Program-made: the position numbers and the translations under genes
Origin: Sphingomonas segetis
GTDB lineage: Bacteria; Pseudomonadota; Alphaproteobacteria; Sphingomonadales; Sphingomonadaceae
DNA length: 46,387 nt
Reading direction: 5' to 3'
Assembly (NCBI RefSeq): GCF_009720245.1
Contig: NZ_WJSQ01000004.1
Span: 1 to 46,387, forward strand
Part shown: one piece after another, positions 9,205-18,431 of the stretch
Layout of the letters: every line of letters begins with the position of its first letter
Position numbering within the stretch: the first letter of the stretch is position 1
The notes under the pieces: generated by a model
Told to the model about the DNA's origin: nothing
What the model saw: only the letters and a program-made list of their open reading frames with translations
Databases searched by the model: none

Positions 9205-9876
9205 GTGGACGAAGCCGAGTTCGACCCGATTCACTTCCCGGCACCCTCGCGCACGGAGCCCGCGAAGCTGTACCTGATCGGCCCGCAGCACGTCGGCGGC
9301 GGGTTTCCGGATCGGCTCAAGGCCGCGCTCGAGCCAGGCCTCGCAGCGGCTTTTCAGCTGCGCGTGAAGGACGTGGACGAGCATGAGCTCGCGCGGCTCG
9401 CCGAGCCTCTGCAGCGCATCTGCTCGGATGCCGACGTGGCGTTCATCGTCAACGACAGCATCAGCCTCGCCAAGCGCATCGGCGCCGACGGAGTGCATCT
9501 CGGCCAGTCGGATGGCGACGTGCGCGAGGCGCGGGCGCTGCTCGGCACTTCCGCACAGATCGGAAGGACCTGCCACGACAGCCGTCACCTCGCGATGGAG
9601 GCGGGGGAGCAGGGCGCGGACTATGTCGCGTTCGGCGCTTTCTATCCGACCACCACCAAGCCTTCCGAATACCGGCCGGAGCCGTCGATCCTGACCTGGT
9701 GGTCGACCGTGTTTGAAATCCCGTGCGTGGCGATAGGCGGAATCGCGGCGGACAATGCCGGTCCGCTGGTCCGAGCCGGAGCGGACTTCCTCGCCGTGTG
9801 CCAGGCCGTTTGGGGGAATAGCGATCCCGCGGCCGCCGTGCGCGCCTTCGACGACGTCCTCGCATCCTCGTCTTAG
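9205..9876 (+). CDS. thiE: Thiamine-phosphate synthase
   Basis: Joins HMP pyrophosphate and the thiazole phosphate to make thiamine phosphate. Family motifs in the 223-aa product: the substrate strand FQLRVKD, FIVNDSISLAKRIGADG followed by VHLGQSD, GRTCHDSRH, the phosphate loop VAFGAFYPTTTKP, and AIGGI near the C-terminus. GTG at 9205 starts 2 nt after the fba stop, so it is probably coupled. A ThiDP-supply gene behind transketolase makes metabolic sense. The N-terminal 18 residues are an unusual extension before the first strand. Confidence 0.92.
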   Translation: MDEAEFDPIHFPAPSRTEPAKLYLIGPQHVGGGFPDRLKAALEPGLAAAFQLRVKDVDEHELARLAEPLQRICSDADVAFIVNDSISLAKRIGADGVHLGQSDGDVREARALLGTSAQIGRTCHDSRHLAMEAGEQGADYVAFGAFYPTTTKPSEYRPEPSILTWWSTVFEIPCVAIGGIAADNAGPLVRAGADFLAVCQAVWGNSDPAAAVRAFDDVLASSS

Positions 9877-9930
9877 CTTGCGCGCCTAAGCGCCTGCGCT
9901 AGTCTTCTCGCCCGCAGGGGAGAGTTCAGC

Positions 9931-11586
9931 TTGGCGACGAAGAAGCCCGCGCCTGTAGCCGCCGAGCAGCCGTCGACGCTGGTGAAGCTCCACGCCCTCA
10001 CCGACTATCCTCCGGAGGTACGGCCGGCGCGCGCCAAGCGGCAGTGGATGGACGATTTCCCCGACCGCCATGCCTACCGCTGCCTGCCGCTGTCGATCGC
10101 CAACGCTTCGGGGTGGGAAGTGCTGTGTCCGATCCCGATCGAAATCCGCTGGAACGGCGGCATGGCGGTCGAGGACATCCAGGTGATCGGGCTCAGGGAG
10201 CTGCCGGGCGGAGCAGACGTGGCGCATTTCTGCCGCTCCAATTTCTCGCGCGGGATCGTCACCTTCCACCTCGATTATCTGGTCGAAACAGAGCCGGGCT
10301 GGGGCGTCCTCGCGACCGGCCCGTTCAACGACCCCAAGGCGACTGCGGCGCCGCTCGCCGGGATCATCGAAAGCGACTGGCTGCCTTATCCCTTCACCAT
10401 GAACTGGCAGCTGACCCAGCCGGGGATTACCCGGTTCGAGGAGAGGGAGCCGTTCTGCTTCTTCCTGCCGATCCCCAAGCGCACGCTTCCCAGCACCGAG
10501 CTGCAGATCCATCGGCTATCGGACGATCCCGAGCTGGAGGCGCGGCACAACCAGTTCCGCAACGCGCGCGACGAATTCATGCGGCGCTTCCACGCCGGCG
10601 AGCCGGAGGCGATCAAGGAAGCCTGGCAGCGGCATTATTTCGTCGGCCGCCATCCCGACGGCGTGCTGGCGCCCGAGCATCTCAACAAGCTGCGCCTCAA
10701 GGAGCCGGTGGATCTTCGCCCGCCGCGACAGCCCGCACCCGCGCGGCCGGTGCTGTCGATCCCGGACGGGCTGAAAACCGGGCCAAACCCGGCAATCCTG
10801 GCGAGCGCCGTCGAGCCGCCGAAGCCGGATTCGCGCTGGGGTGCGGATAGCCCGCTGAGCAGCATCGCGACCTATTCCGGAACGGTGGCGATCCACAGCC
10901 GCGCCAGCCTGGATGCGGAGGGCCGCTTCACGCCGGGACCGACCACCAAAGTTGTTACCACGCGCGTCGAGGCCGAGGCGCTGGGGCTGGATTTCCTGGT
11001 GGCGGACGGGCTGGTGAGCGAGGCGAAGTGCGAGCTTCTGGTCCGCACCTTCGAGGAGCTGCAGGAGCTGGTCTTCGGCGCATCCCACGACGCATCCCTC
11101 TGGGACAAGCGCGGGTTGTGGTACGCGGACGTCCTGAAGCACCGGCCGGAGGCGGCGAAGACGATGATGGCGGCTCTGGGACGCTGCCTCATCGAGATGA
11201 AGCGCTTCTGGAAGCTCAATGTGCCGATCTACGCAGACGGCCTGCACATGATGAGCTGGAAGGCCGGGCTGTTCATGCCGCCCCACGCCGACAACGCCTA
11301 TCCGGACGGCAAGGCACACGAGCTCGCCTACCGCGACCTGTCCGGCGTGCTTTACCTGAACGAAGGCTTCGAGGGCGGGGAACTGTATCTCCCGGCGCAG
11401 GACGTGCTGGTGAAGCCCGGCACCGGAACTTTCGTGTCGATGACCGGCGGGTTCCACCACGAGCATGGCGTGGTGCGGGTGGAGAGCGGCCTGCGCGTCA
11501 CCATTCCGTTCTTCGCCACATTCTCCAAGGAGCGGGGCGAGCCGGCGCTGGTCGAGCTGAGCGAGCGCGTGGCCGAGGTTAGGTGA
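9931..11586 (+). CDS. Fusion: DUF6065 domain + 2-oxoglutarate/Fe(II) dioxygenase
   Basis: The N-terminal part (about 15-260) matches DUF6065 by its pattern of conserved segments (RQWMDDFPDRHAYRCLPLSI, GWEVLCPIPIE, WNGG), function unknown. A Pro-rich linker (about 255-290) leads to a C-terminal prolyl-4-hydroxylase-like double-stranded beta helix. Iron ligands are His452 and Asp454 (MPPHADNAYP) and His512 (HEHGVVRVESG), with Arg522 for 2-oxoglutarate. The start is TTG at 9931, preceded by AGGGGAGAG at 9916-9924, a strong ribosome site. The likely reaction is hydroxylation of an unknown peptide or small molecule. It is convergent with DUF72, with directly adjacent stop codons and no spacer. Confidence 0.85.
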   Translation: MATKKPAPVAAEQPSTLVKLHALTDYPPEVRPARAKRQWMDDFPDRHAYRCLPLSIANASGWEVLCPIPIEIRWNGGMAVEDIQVIGLRELPGGADVAHFCRSNFSRGIVTFHLDYLVETEPGWGVLATGPFNDPKATAAPLAGIIESDWLPYPFTMNWQLTQPGITRFEEREPFCFFLPIPKRTLPSTELQIHRLSDDPELEARHNQFRNARDEFMRRFHAGEPEAIKEAWQRHYFVGRHPDGVLAPEHLNKLRLKEPVDLRPPRQPAPARPVLSIPDGLKTGPNPAILASAVEPPKPDSRWGADSPLSSIATYSGTVAIHSRASLDAEGRFTPGPTTKVVTTRVEAEALGLDFLVADGLVSEAKCELLVRTFEELQELVFGASHDASLWDKRGLWYADVLKHRPEAAKTMMAALGRCLIEMKRFWKLNVPIYADGLHMMSWKAGLFMPPHADNAYPDGKAHELAYRDLSGVLYLNEGFEGGELYLPAQDVLVKPGTGTFVSMTGGFHHEHGVVRVESGLRVTIPFFATFSKERGEPALVELSERVAEVR

Positions 11587-12324
11587 TCAGCGGCTCATCT
11601 GCCGGACCATCGATTTGAGGGTCCGCGCGTCCTCGATCGCGTGGCCGTGGATGTCGTTGTTGAAATAGCACCAGCAGGTGCGGCCCTCCCGCGCCTGCTC
11701 GATCAGCCAGTCGGTCCAGGAAAGGAGCCCCTCGTCGGAATAACGACCCCAATATTTTCCTTCGCCGCCGTGGAATCGGACATAGACGACCGGACCCAGC
11801 GCGATCCGCTCGCTCCGGGAACCGGGCATGTCGTGCACCACGCAGCCTGCGCCGTAGCGGTCGAGAAGCGCATAGGTCTCCGTCGCGTACCAGCTCTTCT
11901 CCCGGAACTCGAACACGCTGGTCACATCTTTCGGAATTATCTTCAGAAATGCCTCGAGGCGTTCGAGGTTGATCTTCATGCTCGGCGGCAGCTGATAGAG
12001 CATCGGTCCCAAGCGATCGTCGAGCCGCCGCACCGCGGCCATCATCCGCGCCATCGGCTCCTCGCAATCTCTGAGCTTCTTCGCCTGGGTGAGGAAGCGG
12101 TTCGCCTTCACCGCGTAGCAGAAGCCGGCCGGCGCCTGCTTGCGCCACTTGTCGAACGTGCCGCCGCTCGGCAGGCGGTAGAAGCTGTTGTTGATTTCGA
12201 CCGTGTCGAATTCTTCGGCGTAGCGTGCGAACCAGCGCGTCTGCGGCAGGCCTTCGGGATAGAAGAGCCCGCGCCAGTGCTTGTACACCCAACCCGAGCA
12301 ACCGATGCGGATTGGCTCACTCAT
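11587..12324 (-). CDS. DUF72 family protein (YecE-like TIM barrel)
   Basis: A 245-aa product starting at ATG 12324 (PIRIGCSGWVYKHWRG), with the family segments YAEEFDTVEINNSFYRLP, FCYAVKANRFLTQAKKL, LGPMLYQLPPSM, SVFEFREKSWY, VYVRFHGG and WCYFNNDIHGHA. The family is a predicted TIM barrel with no settled biochemical role. The frame continues to 12411, but that N-terminus is unlike the family and would overlap the promoter region of the divergent peptidase gene. Confidence 0.92.
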   Translation of the reverse strand: MSEPIRIGCSGWVYKHWRGLFYPEGLPQTRWFARYAEEFDTVEINNSFYRLPSGGTFDKWRKQAPAGFCYAVKANRFLTQAKKLRDCEEPMARMMAAVRRLDDRLGPMLYQLPPSMKINLERLEAFLKIIPKDVTSVFEFREKSWYATETYALLDRYGAGCVVHDMPGSRSERIALGPVVYVRFHGGEGKYWGRYSDEGLLSWTDWLIEQAREGRTCWCYFNNDIHGHAIEDARTLKSMVRQMSR

Positions 12325-12389
12325 CGCGCTGGGAAACGAACGGCAGTTGCATCGTTGCACCTCAACAACGCTTTTGTCGGAGAGTTGGG

Positions 12390-13022
12390 CTGAAATATCT
12401 CGCCACCGCATTGTTCGCCGCCGTGTTCACCGCGGTCGTCGTCAGCGCCTTCTGGATCTGGTTCTACAGCATCGCTCCCGAGCCGCGGGCGGAAGTCGCG
12501 CGCAGCGGCAGCGTGGTTGCGGTCAAGCCGGACAATGCGCCGCCGGTCGAGATCGCGCAGCAGGTGGTCGTCGGCCCTGCCGGGCTGGCTCTCCCGGTAC
12601 TGGGGGTGAAGGCGACCGACCTCATCGATACTTACGATGCCGCGCGGGGTAGCGGGCGACGTCATGACGCCATCGATATCATGGCCGCGGAAGGGACGCC
12701 GGTGATCGCGGCGGCCGACGGCACGATCGAGAAGCTGTTCTTCAGCCGCGGCGGCGGCGGGATCACCATCTACGAGCGCGCGACCGACCCCAGTTGGATG
12801 TACTATTACGCCCACCTTTCGGCCTACGCGCCGGGCCTTGCCGAAGGGCAGAAGGTCAAGCGCGGGCAGGTGATCGGACGCGTCGGCCACACCGGCGATG
12901 CGAACGCATCGGCTCCCCACCTCCACTTCGCGATCAACCGCATGGCCCCTGGGGAGCGCTGGTGGGACGGAACGGCAATCAATCCATACCCGCTGCTTGC
13001 CGGGAAAAACACCAGCGGGTAG
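12390..13022 (+). CDS. Membrane-anchored M23 family metallopeptidase, probable CTG start
   Basis: A LytM-type zinc endopeptidase or its divisome-activator relative acting on peptidoglycan in the periplasm. One N-terminal helix (about 2-27, [13 protein letters not shown] to FWIWFYS) anchors it. The M23 domain holds the zinc motif RHDAIDIM (HxxxD), [18 protein letters not shown] and the HxH motif SAPHLHFAI. No in-frame ATG/GTG/TTG lies sensibly upstream of the helix. CTG at 12390 has GGAGAG 5-6 nt before it and gives 210 aa; TTG at 12411 would cut into the helix. Both metal motifs are intact, so it could be an active enzyme. Confidence 0.86.
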   Translation: MKYLATALFAAVFTAVVVSAFWIWFYSIAPEPRAEVARSGSVVAVKPDNAPPVEIAQQVVVGPAGLALPVLGVKATDLIDTYDAARGSGRRHDAIDIMAAEGTPVIAAADGTIEKLFFSRGGGGITIYERATDPSWMYYYAHLSAYAPGLAEGQKVKRGQVIGRVGHTGDANASAPHLHFAINRMAPGERWWDGTAINPYPLLAGKNTSG

Positions 13023-13065
13023 GAGCCGCGCGGCTCTTTCCCAACCTTTTCGGCACGAGACAGAC

Positions 13066-13629
13066 ATGAAAATCAGCGGCGTGGACATCCGTCCCGGCAA
13101 CATCATCGAATATGAAGGCGGCATCTGGCGTGCGGTCAAGATCCAGCACACCCAGCCGGGCAAGGGCGGGGCCTACATGCAGGTCGAGATGAAGAACCTC
13201 ATCGACGGCCGTAAGACCAACGTCCGCTTCCGCTCCGCCGAGACGGTCGAGCGCGTCCGGCTCGACACCAAGGATTTCCAGTTCCTGTTCCACGACGGCG
13301 ACATGCTGACGTTCATGGACAAGGACAATTACGAGCAGATTTCGCTTCCCGAGGATTTGCTCGGCGATGCAGCGGAGTTCCTGCAGGACGGCATGGACGT
13401 CGTGATGGAGCTCTACAACGAAAAGCCGATCAGCGTTCAGCTCCCCGATCAGGTCGAGGCGACGATCGTCGAGGCCGACGCGGTCGTGAAGGGCCAGACC
13501 GCGAGCTCGAGCTACAAGCCGGCGGTGCTCGACAATGGGGTGAAGGTGCTGGTTCCGCCGCACATCACCGCGGGGACGCGGATCGTCGTCGACGTCTACA
13601 ATCGCGAGTACGTCCGCCGCGCGGACTGA
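13066..13629 (+). CDS. efp: Elongation factor P
   Basis: EF-P binds the ribosomal E site and relieves stalling at polyproline stretches. The 187-aa protein has the three-domain EF-P pattern: KOW-like start ([19 protein letters not shown]), the modification loop [12 protein letters not shown] with Lys33 at the tip, the motif [12 protein letters not shown], and a C-terminal OB domain ending [16 protein letters not shown] at 13066 follows ACGAGACAGAC. No modification enzyme is in the window. It is followed by the inositol phosphatase gene after 3 nt. Confidence 0.97.
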   Translation: MKISGVDIRPGNIIEYEGGIWRAVKIQHTQPGKGGAYMQVEMKNLIDGRKTNVRFRSAETVERVRLDTKDFQFLFHDGDMLTFMDKDNYEQISLPEDLLGDAAEFLQDGMDVVMELYNEKPISVQLPDQVEATIVEADAVVKGQTASSSYKPAVLDNGVKVLVPPHITAGTRIVVDVYNREYVRRAD

Positions 13630-13632
13630 TCG

Positions 13633-14445
13633 ATGGTCGCTCACTCAGGCCTGATCACCGTGATGACCCGCGCCGCGCGCAAGGCGGCGCCGCGGTTGAG
13701 GCGCGACTTCGGCGAGGTCGAACAGCTCCAGGTGAGCCGCAAGGGCCCCGCCGATTTCGTCTCGATGGCCGACAAGCGCGCCGAGCAGACGATCGTCGAG
13801 GAGCTTCGCACCGCACGGCCCGACTGGGGAATGCTGCTCGAGGAAGGCGGCGAGATCGAGGGCAATCCGGCCAAGCCGCGCTGGATCGTCGATCCGCTCG
13901 ACGGCACCACCAACTTCCTCCACGGAATCCCGCACTTCTCGATCTCGATCGCTGTGGAGGAGAAGAAGCCGGATGGCGGCACAGAAATCACCCAGGGTCT
14001 CGTCTACCAGCCGCTGACGGACGAGGGCTTCTGGGCGGAGAAGGGCCGGGGCGCGTGGCTTCAGGATGCGCGCCTCCGCGTCTCGGCGCGGCGCGAGCTT
14101 GCCGACTGCATTGTCGGCACCGGAATCCCGCACTGCGGACGCGGCGACGCGTCCAACTGGGCAAAAATCTATGCCGCCGTGGGACCGCAGGTCTCGGGTG
14201 TGCGCCGGTTCGGTTCCGCCGCCCTCGACCTGGCCTGGGTGGCCGCTGGCCGGATGGACGGTTTCTGGGAAGACGACCTCGACCTATGGGACACCGCAGC
14301 GGGGGTGCTGCTGGTGAAGGAAGCGGGCGGGTTCGTGACCGATTATCGCGGCGCCGACCGCGCCTTCGAGCGCGGCGAGTATCTCGCCGCTTCGGGCGCG
14401 ATCCACAGCAAGCTGCAGAAGCTCGTTGGCGGAGCGGTTCGATAA
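13633..14445 (+). CDS. Inositol monophosphatase family protein (SuhB-like)
   Basis: Mg-dependent, Li-sensitive phosphatase family. The 270-aa product carries the metal motifs LLEEGGEIEG (Glu70/71), WIVDPLDGTTNFLHG (Asp87, Asp90) and the C-terminal LDLWDTAAGVLLVKEAGG. In enterobacteria SuhB also binds the Nus antitermination complex, and this protein may be of that type, but the sequence does not separate the two roles. The gene sits 3 nt behind efp and is the last gene before nuoA. Confidence 0.92.
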   Translation: MVAHSGLITVMTRAARKAAPRLRRDFGEVEQLQVSRKGPADFVSMADKRAEQTIVEELRTARPDWGMLLEEGGEIEGNPAKPRWIVDPLDGTTNFLHGIPHFSISIAVEEKKPDGGTEITQGLVYQPLTDEGFWAEKGRGAWLQDARLRVSARRELADCIVGTGIPHCGRGDASNWAKIYAAVGPQVSGVRRFGSAALDLAWVAAGRMDGFWEDDLDLWDTAAGVLLVKEAGGFVTDYRGADRAFERGEYLAASGAIHSKLQKLVGGAVR

Positions 14446-14521
14446 GGCTCCAGATGTTGCGGCCCGCAACTCCCTGCCCTAAAGCGCCGCCAAGTTTTTC
14501 GAAGCCCTTGGAGTATCCCCT
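14446..14521 (+). other. Spacer before nuoA with two small inverted repeats
   Basis: A perfect hairpin GTTGCG-GCC-CGCAAC lies at 14456-14470 and a weak CCAAG/CTTGG pair at 14490-14511. Neither is followed by a T tract. A nuo promoter is expected here, but only a poor candidate can be read (TTGCGG at 14457-14462, TAAAGC 17 nt later). GGAG at 14510-14513 is the nuoA ribosome site. Confidence 0.35.
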
Positions 14522-14899
14522 TTGGCCAGCGTTGCCGCAGGCTACCTGCCGATCCTCTTGTTCCTGATCGTTGCCGTCGGCCTCTCGGCTGCGTTCGTGG
14601 TGCTGCCGATGATCGTCGCGCGCTTCACCGGCGTGCACCAGCCCGACGCGGCCAAGCTCAGCGAATATGAATGCGGCTTCCCGGCGTTCGAGGACGCGCG
14701 CGCCGAGTTCGACGTGCGCTTCTACCTCGTCGCGATCCTGTTCATCATCTTCGACCTCGAGGCGGCGTTCCTGTTCCCTTGGGCGGTGAGCCTCGGCTTT
14801 ACCAAATGGACCGGCTGGGTCGCGATGATGATCTTCCTCGTCGAGCTCGGCCTCGGGCTCGCCTACGCGTGGAAGAAGGGAGCGCTCGAATGGGAGTGA
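14522..14899 (+). CDS. nuoA: NADH-quinone oxidoreductase subunit A
   Basis: Small membrane subunit of complex I near the quinone site. The 125-aa protein has three helices (about 7-30, 65-85, 95-116). The conserved cytosolic loop is [14 protein letters not shown], containing the Cys of the active/deactive-type loop, followed by [18 protein letters not shown]. The TTG at 14522 is the likely start, with GGAG 8 nt upstream and no ATG before the first helix. Its 3' end overlaps nuoB by 10 nt. Confidence 0.96.
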   Translation: MASVAAGYLPILLFLIVAVGLSAAFVVLPMIVARFTGVHQPDAAKLSEYECGFPAFEDARAEFDVRFYLVAILFIIFDLEAAFLFPWAVSLGFTKWTGWVAMMIFLVELGLGLAYAWKKGALEWE

Positions 14900-15471
14900 T
14901 GCTCCGCGGCCCCGAAGACCGCATGCCGACCGAGGAGGAACTCGCGCGCATCTCGGGCCTCGTCCCGGGCGAGGTCGACCGCAAGCAGCTCGAAATCCTG
15001 CGCCAGTCGCTCAACGAAAAGGGGTTCATGGTCACCACGGCCGAGGACCTGTTCACCTGGGCCCGGACCGGCTCCCTGTGGTGGATGACCTTTGGTCTCG
15101 CCTGCTGCGCGGTCGAGATGATCCATGTGAACATGCCGCGCTATGACCTTGAAAGGTTTGGCGTTGCTCCGCGCGCCAGCCCGCGGCAGTCGGACGTGAT
15201 GATCGTCGCCGGGACGCTGTGCAACAAGATGGCGGCGCCGCTCCGCAGGGTCTACGACCAGATGAGCGAGCCGCGTTACGTCATCTCGATGGGCAGCTGC
15301 GCCAACGGCGGCGGCTATTACCATTACAGCTACTCGGTGGTGCGCGGCTGCGACCGCATCGTACCCGTTGACATCTATGTGCCCGGCTGCCCGCCGACCG
15401 CGGAGGCGTTGCTGTACGGGATCATGCAACTGCAGCGGAAGATCCGCCGCACCGGAACGGTCGAGCGCTGA
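14890..15471 (+). CDS. nuoB: NADH-quinone oxidoreductase subunit B
   Basis: Carries the terminal cluster N2 of complex I that passes electrons to quinone. The four cluster ligands are visible: the tandem Cys72-Cys73 (GLACCAVE), Cys137 (GSCANGG) and Cys167 (PGCPPTAE). ATG 14890 gives 193 aa; ATG 14899 is an equally possible start, overlapping the nuoA stop by one base. The stop overlaps the nuoC start (TGATG). Confidence 0.97.
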   Translation: MGVMLRGPEDRMPTEEELARISGLVPGEVDRKQLEILRQSLNEKGFMVTTAEDLFTWARTGSLWWMTFGLACCAVEMIHVNMPRYDLERFGVAPRASPRQSDVMIVAGTLCNKMAAPLRRVYDQMSEPRYVISMGSCANGGGYYHYSYSVVRGCDRIVPVDIYVPGCPPTAEALLYGIMQLQRKIRRTGTVER

Positions 15472-16400
15472 TGGCCGTTCAGCTCGCCTCCCACGTCCCG
15501 AAAATGGCTTCGGACGACGGCGTCGTCGACGCGGCGAAGGCTGTGCTCGGGGATGCCTTGATCGAGGCGCACGACCTCGTCGGCGAAGTCACGCTGACCG
15601 TGAGGCGCGAGAGCATCGTCGAGGTATGCCGCGCGCTGCGCGACACGCCGGGACTCGAATATCAGCAGCTGATGGACATCGCCGGGGTCGATTATCCCGA
15701 GCGGCCGGAGCGGTTCGAAGTCGAATATCATTTGCTGTCGCTGACCAGGAACCGCCGCATCCGTGTGAAGGTGCTGACCGACGAGGTCACGCCGGTGCCG
15801 AGCATCGTTTCGCTGTGGCCGGTGGTCGGCTGGTTCGAGCGCGAGGCGTTCGACATGTACGGCATCATGTTCGAGGGCAATCCCGACCTTCGGCGGATCC
15901 TCACCGATTACGGTTTCGAGGGCTATCCGCAGCGCAAGGACTTCCCGCTGACCGGCCATGTCGAGCTGCGCTATTCGGAAGCCGAGAAGAGGGTGGTGTA
16001 CGAGCCGGTGTCGCTGCCGCAGGATTTCCGCGGCTTCGACTTCCTGATGCCGTGGGAAGGACCGGAATATCGGCTTCCGGGCGACGAGAAGGCGACTGGC
16101 GAGGGGCCGGGCGCGCCGAGCCCCGCGCCGGCACCGGGCGGGACTGCGCCGCAGAATGTGAAGACGCCGGCCGAGACGCCCAAGACCACCGACAAACCGT
16201 CGGATACGGGCGGCGGCGCGCCTGCCGACGCGCAGGCGCAAAAGGAAGCGCGCAAGCCGCGCGCCGCAAAGGCGGCGAGCGAAGTCAGCAAACGCGGCAG
16301 TTCCCCGGCGAAGGCCGGGGTCCAGTCCAAGACGAAGAACGGCGCGAAAGCGCCGCCTGGGCCCCGGCCTTCGCCGGGGAACAGGAAGAATGACGCATGA
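15471..16400 (+). CDS. nuoC: NADH-quinone oxidoreductase subunit C with repeat-encoded tail
   Basis: Peripheral-arm 30-kDa subunit. The core (about 1-205) has the family motif [20 protein letters not shown], then [18 protein letters not shown] and a [16 protein letters not shown] segment. The protein should end soon after this, but it continues for about 100 residues of Pro/Ala/Lys-rich low complexity (206-276). It then ends in about 30 residues (277-309) encoded by a palindromic repeat (16301-16381). The tail is probably disordered. The stop overlaps nuoD by 4 nt (ATGA). Confidence 0.95.
   Translation: MAVQLASHVPKMASDDGVVDAAKAVLGDALIEAHDLVGEVTLTVRRESIVEVCRALRDTPGLEYQQLMDIAGVDYPERPERFEVEYHLLSLTRNRRIRVKVLTDEVTPVPSIVSLWPVVGWFEREAFDMYGIMFEGNPDLRRILTDYGFEGYPQRKDFPLTGHVELRYSEAEKRVVYEPVSLPQDFRGFDFLMPWEGPEYRLPGDEKATGEGPGAPSPAPAPGGTAPQNVKTPAETPKTTDKPSDTGGGAPADAQAQKEARKPRAAKAASEVSKRGSSPAKAGVQSKTKNGAKAPPGPRPSPGNRKNDA
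16301..16381. repeat. Palindromic element type R1, in-frame in the nuoC 3' end
   Basis: Two 25-nt arms in inverted orientation (16301-16325 and 16357-16381) match at 24 of 25 positions. Each arm is itself a hairpin, CCCCGGC-GAAG-GCCGGGG. The same arms recur at 22204-22267. The element ends 15 nt before the nuoD start and just before its AGGAAG ribosome site. Confidence 0.9.
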
Positions 16401-17653
16401 CCGACACCCGCACCCGCAAGGTCGAGGTCAATGTCGGCGCCGGCGGACAGGGCGCCGATCTCGCCACCGCGCGCGCCCCGGGCGACGACAAGCTCAACAA
16501 TTACACGATCAACTTCGGTCCCCAGCACCCCGCGGCCCACGGCGTTCTGCGTCTGATCCTCGAACTCGACGGCGAGGTGGTCCAGCGCGTCGATCCGCAT
16601 ATTGGGCTTCTCCACCGCGGCACCGAGAAATTGATCGAGTACAAGACCTACGCCCAGGCGCTGCCCTATTTCGACCGGCTCGATTATTGCTCGCCGATGT
16701 GCATGGAGCACGGTTTCGTGCTCGCGATCGAGAAGCTGCTCGGGCTCGAGATCCCGCTTCGCGCCCAGTACATCCGCGTGATGATGGCGGAATTGACCCG
16801 CATCAAGAACCACATGCTCAACCTCGGCAGCCATATCATGGACGTCGGCGCGATGACGCCCAATTTGTGGCTGTTCGAGGTGCGCGAGGATTTGATGCAG
16901 ATCTACGAGCATGTGTCCGGAGCGCGCATGCACGCCAACTATTTCCGGCCCGGCGGCGTGCGCGAGGACATCCCTCCCGCCGTCCTCGACAAGATCGGAG
17001 AGTTCCTCGATAACCGCCTGCAAATCTTCGAAGATGCGATCGCGCTGGTCGCCGACAACCGCATCTTCAAGCAGCGCAACGTCGACATCGGCATCGTCCG
17101 CCGCGACGACGCGATCGCCTGGGGCTTCTCGGGCCCGATGATCCGCGCCTCGGGCGTGCCGTGGGACATCCGCAAGGCGCAGCCCTACGAAGTCTACGAC
17201 CGAATGGACTTCGAGGTGCCGGTCGGCACCAACGGCGACTGCTACGACCGATTCCTCGTCCGGTGCGAAGAGGTCCGCCAGAGCTGGAAGATCGCGCGCC
17301 AGTGCCTCAACGAGCTTCCGCCGGGTCCGATCGGCACCGACAGCAAGGTCTTCCCGCCCAGCCGCGCCTCGATGAAGACCTCGATGGAAGCGCTGATCCA
17401 CCACTTCAAGCTCTACACGGAGGGCTATCACGTGCCGCCGGGCGAGGTTTACGTCGCGACCGAGAGCCCCAAAGGCGAGCTCGGCGTCTATCTCGTCGCC
17501 GACGGCACGAACCGGCCCTACCGCTGCCACATCCGCCCGACGGGCTTCTCGCACCTCCAGGCGATGGACTTCATGATGAAGGGGCACATGCTGGCGGACA
17601 CCACCGCGATCCTGTCGGCGATCGACGTCGTGTTCGGGGAGGTGGATCGGTGA
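16397..17653 (+). CDS. nuoD: NADH-quinone oxidoreductase subunit D
   Basis: 49-kDa quinone-site subunit related to the large subunit of NiFe hydrogenases. The 418-aa protein contains [15 protein letters not shown] (quinone-site His), [45 protein letters not shown], the C-terminal [19 protein letters not shown] and a final DIVFGEVDR-type end. It is separate from nuoC, unlike the fused nuoCD of enterobacteria. AGGAAG lies 8 nt upstream of ATG 16397. Confidence 0.97.
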   Translation: MTDTRTRKVEVNVGAGGQGADLATARAPGDDKLNNYTINFGPQHPAAHGVLRLILELDGEVVQRVDPHIGLLHRGTEKLIEYKTYAQALPYFDRLDYCSPMCMEHGFVLAIEKLLGLEIPLRAQYIRVMMAELTRIKNHMLNLGSHIMDVGAMTPNLWLFEVREDLMQIYEHVSGARMHANYFRPGGVREDIPPAVLDKIGEFLDNRLQIFEDAIALVADNRIFKQRNVDIGIVRRDDAIAWGFSGPMIRASGVPWDIRKAQPYEVYDRMDFEVPVGTNGDCYDRFLVRCEEVRQSWKIARQCLNELPPGPIGTDSKVFPPSRASMKTSMEALIHHFKLYTEGYHVPPGEVYVATESPKGELGVYLVADGTNRPYRCHIRPTGFSHLQAMDFMMKGHMLADTTAILSAIDVVFGEVDR

Positions 17654-17690
17654 CCTTGCTCTTGCTGTCTCCCGGCGAGTGGAGGAACTG

Positions 17691-18383
17691 ATGTCCGGGC
17701 AGGCAGGCATCCTCGACAGTCCCGAGCAGCGCGCGCGCTGGGAAGGCTTCCGGTGGACCGACGAGAACGCGAAGGCCGCGAAGGAGATCGTCGCGCGCTA
17801 TCCCGAGGGGCGGCAGATGTCGGCCTCGATCCCGCTGCTCGACCTGGCCCAGCGGCAGGTGGGTGCGGAAACGAATACGCAGGGGTGGCTGCCGATCCCG
17901 GTCCTGGAGTTCGTCGCGAAAGAGCTCGACATGCCCTACGTCAGGGTGCTCGAGGTCGCGACCTTCTACACCATGTTCAACCTCGAGCCGGTCGGCCGTT
18001 TCCACGTGCAGGTGTGCGGAACGACGCCGTGCATGCTGCGCGGCTCCGACGACGTGTTCGAGGCCTGCTACAAGCGCGGGCTGAGGAAGGGCCACACGAC
18101 CGAGGACGGGCTGTTCACGCTGAGCGAGGTCGAATGCCTCGGCGCCTGCGCCAACGCGCCGATGGTCCAGATCAACGACGACAATTACGAAGATTTGACC
18201 CAGGAGAGCATGACCGCGATCCTCGACGCGCTCGCGACCGGCAAGACGCCCAAGCCCGGTCCGCAGATCGATCGCCAGACCAGTTGCCCGGTTGGCGGGC
18301 CGACCACGCTCAAGAAAATGGCCGAGCGCAACTACGATTATCGCCCGCTGTGGACGCCGACAGCAGGGGAGGGCGCGCAGTGA
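17691..18383 (+). CDS. nuoE: NADH-quinone oxidoreductase subunit E
   Basis: 24-kDa subunit holding the [2Fe-2S] cluster N1a. Cluster ligands are Cys109 and Cys114 (VQVCGTTPCMLRG) and Cys149 and Cys153 (VECLGACANAPMVQ). ATG 17691 with GGAGG at 17681-17685 was chosen, giving 230 aa; the frame's upstream GTG lies within the ribosome site. The C-terminus has a Lys/Pro-rich extension as in mitochondrial and alphaproteobacterial forms. A 187-nt gap with repeats follows before the next ORF. Confidence 0.96.
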   Translation: MSGQAGILDSPEQRARWEGFRWTDENAKAAKEIVARYPEGRQMSASIPLLDLAQRQVGAETNTQGWLPIPVLEFVAKELDMPYVRVLEVATFYTMFNLEPVGRFHVQVCGTTPCMLRGSDDVFEACYKRGLRKGHTTEDGLFTLSEVECLGACANAPMVQINDDNYEDLTQESMTAILDALATGKTPKPGPQIDRQTSCPVGGPTTLKKMAERNYDYRPLWTPTAGEGAQ

Positions 18384-18399
18384 CGACCACTTCTTTCGC

Positions 18400-18420
18400 C
18401 ATTCCCGCGAAAGCGGGAAC
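18400..18420. repeat. Single hairpin of repeat type R2
   Basis: The 21 nt CATTCCCGCGAAAGCGGGAA plus C fold as CCCGC-GAAA-GCGGG. They are identical to the reverse complement of 23901-23921 in the full R2 element between nuoI and nuoJ. No partner arm is found nearby, so this is a half element. Confidence 0.85.
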
Positions 18421-18431
18421 TCAAGTCGTGT

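Noticed and set aside
14456-14511. Rho-independent terminator after the inositol phosphatase gene
   Set aside because: Hairpins are short and not followed by a run of T; read-through into nuoA cannot be excluded.
15971-17710. 579-codon open frame on the minus strand opposite nuoC/nuoD
   Set aside because: High GC produces long antisense frames; the translation is Asp/Arg/His-rich with no family features, while the plus strand has clear nuoC and nuoD.
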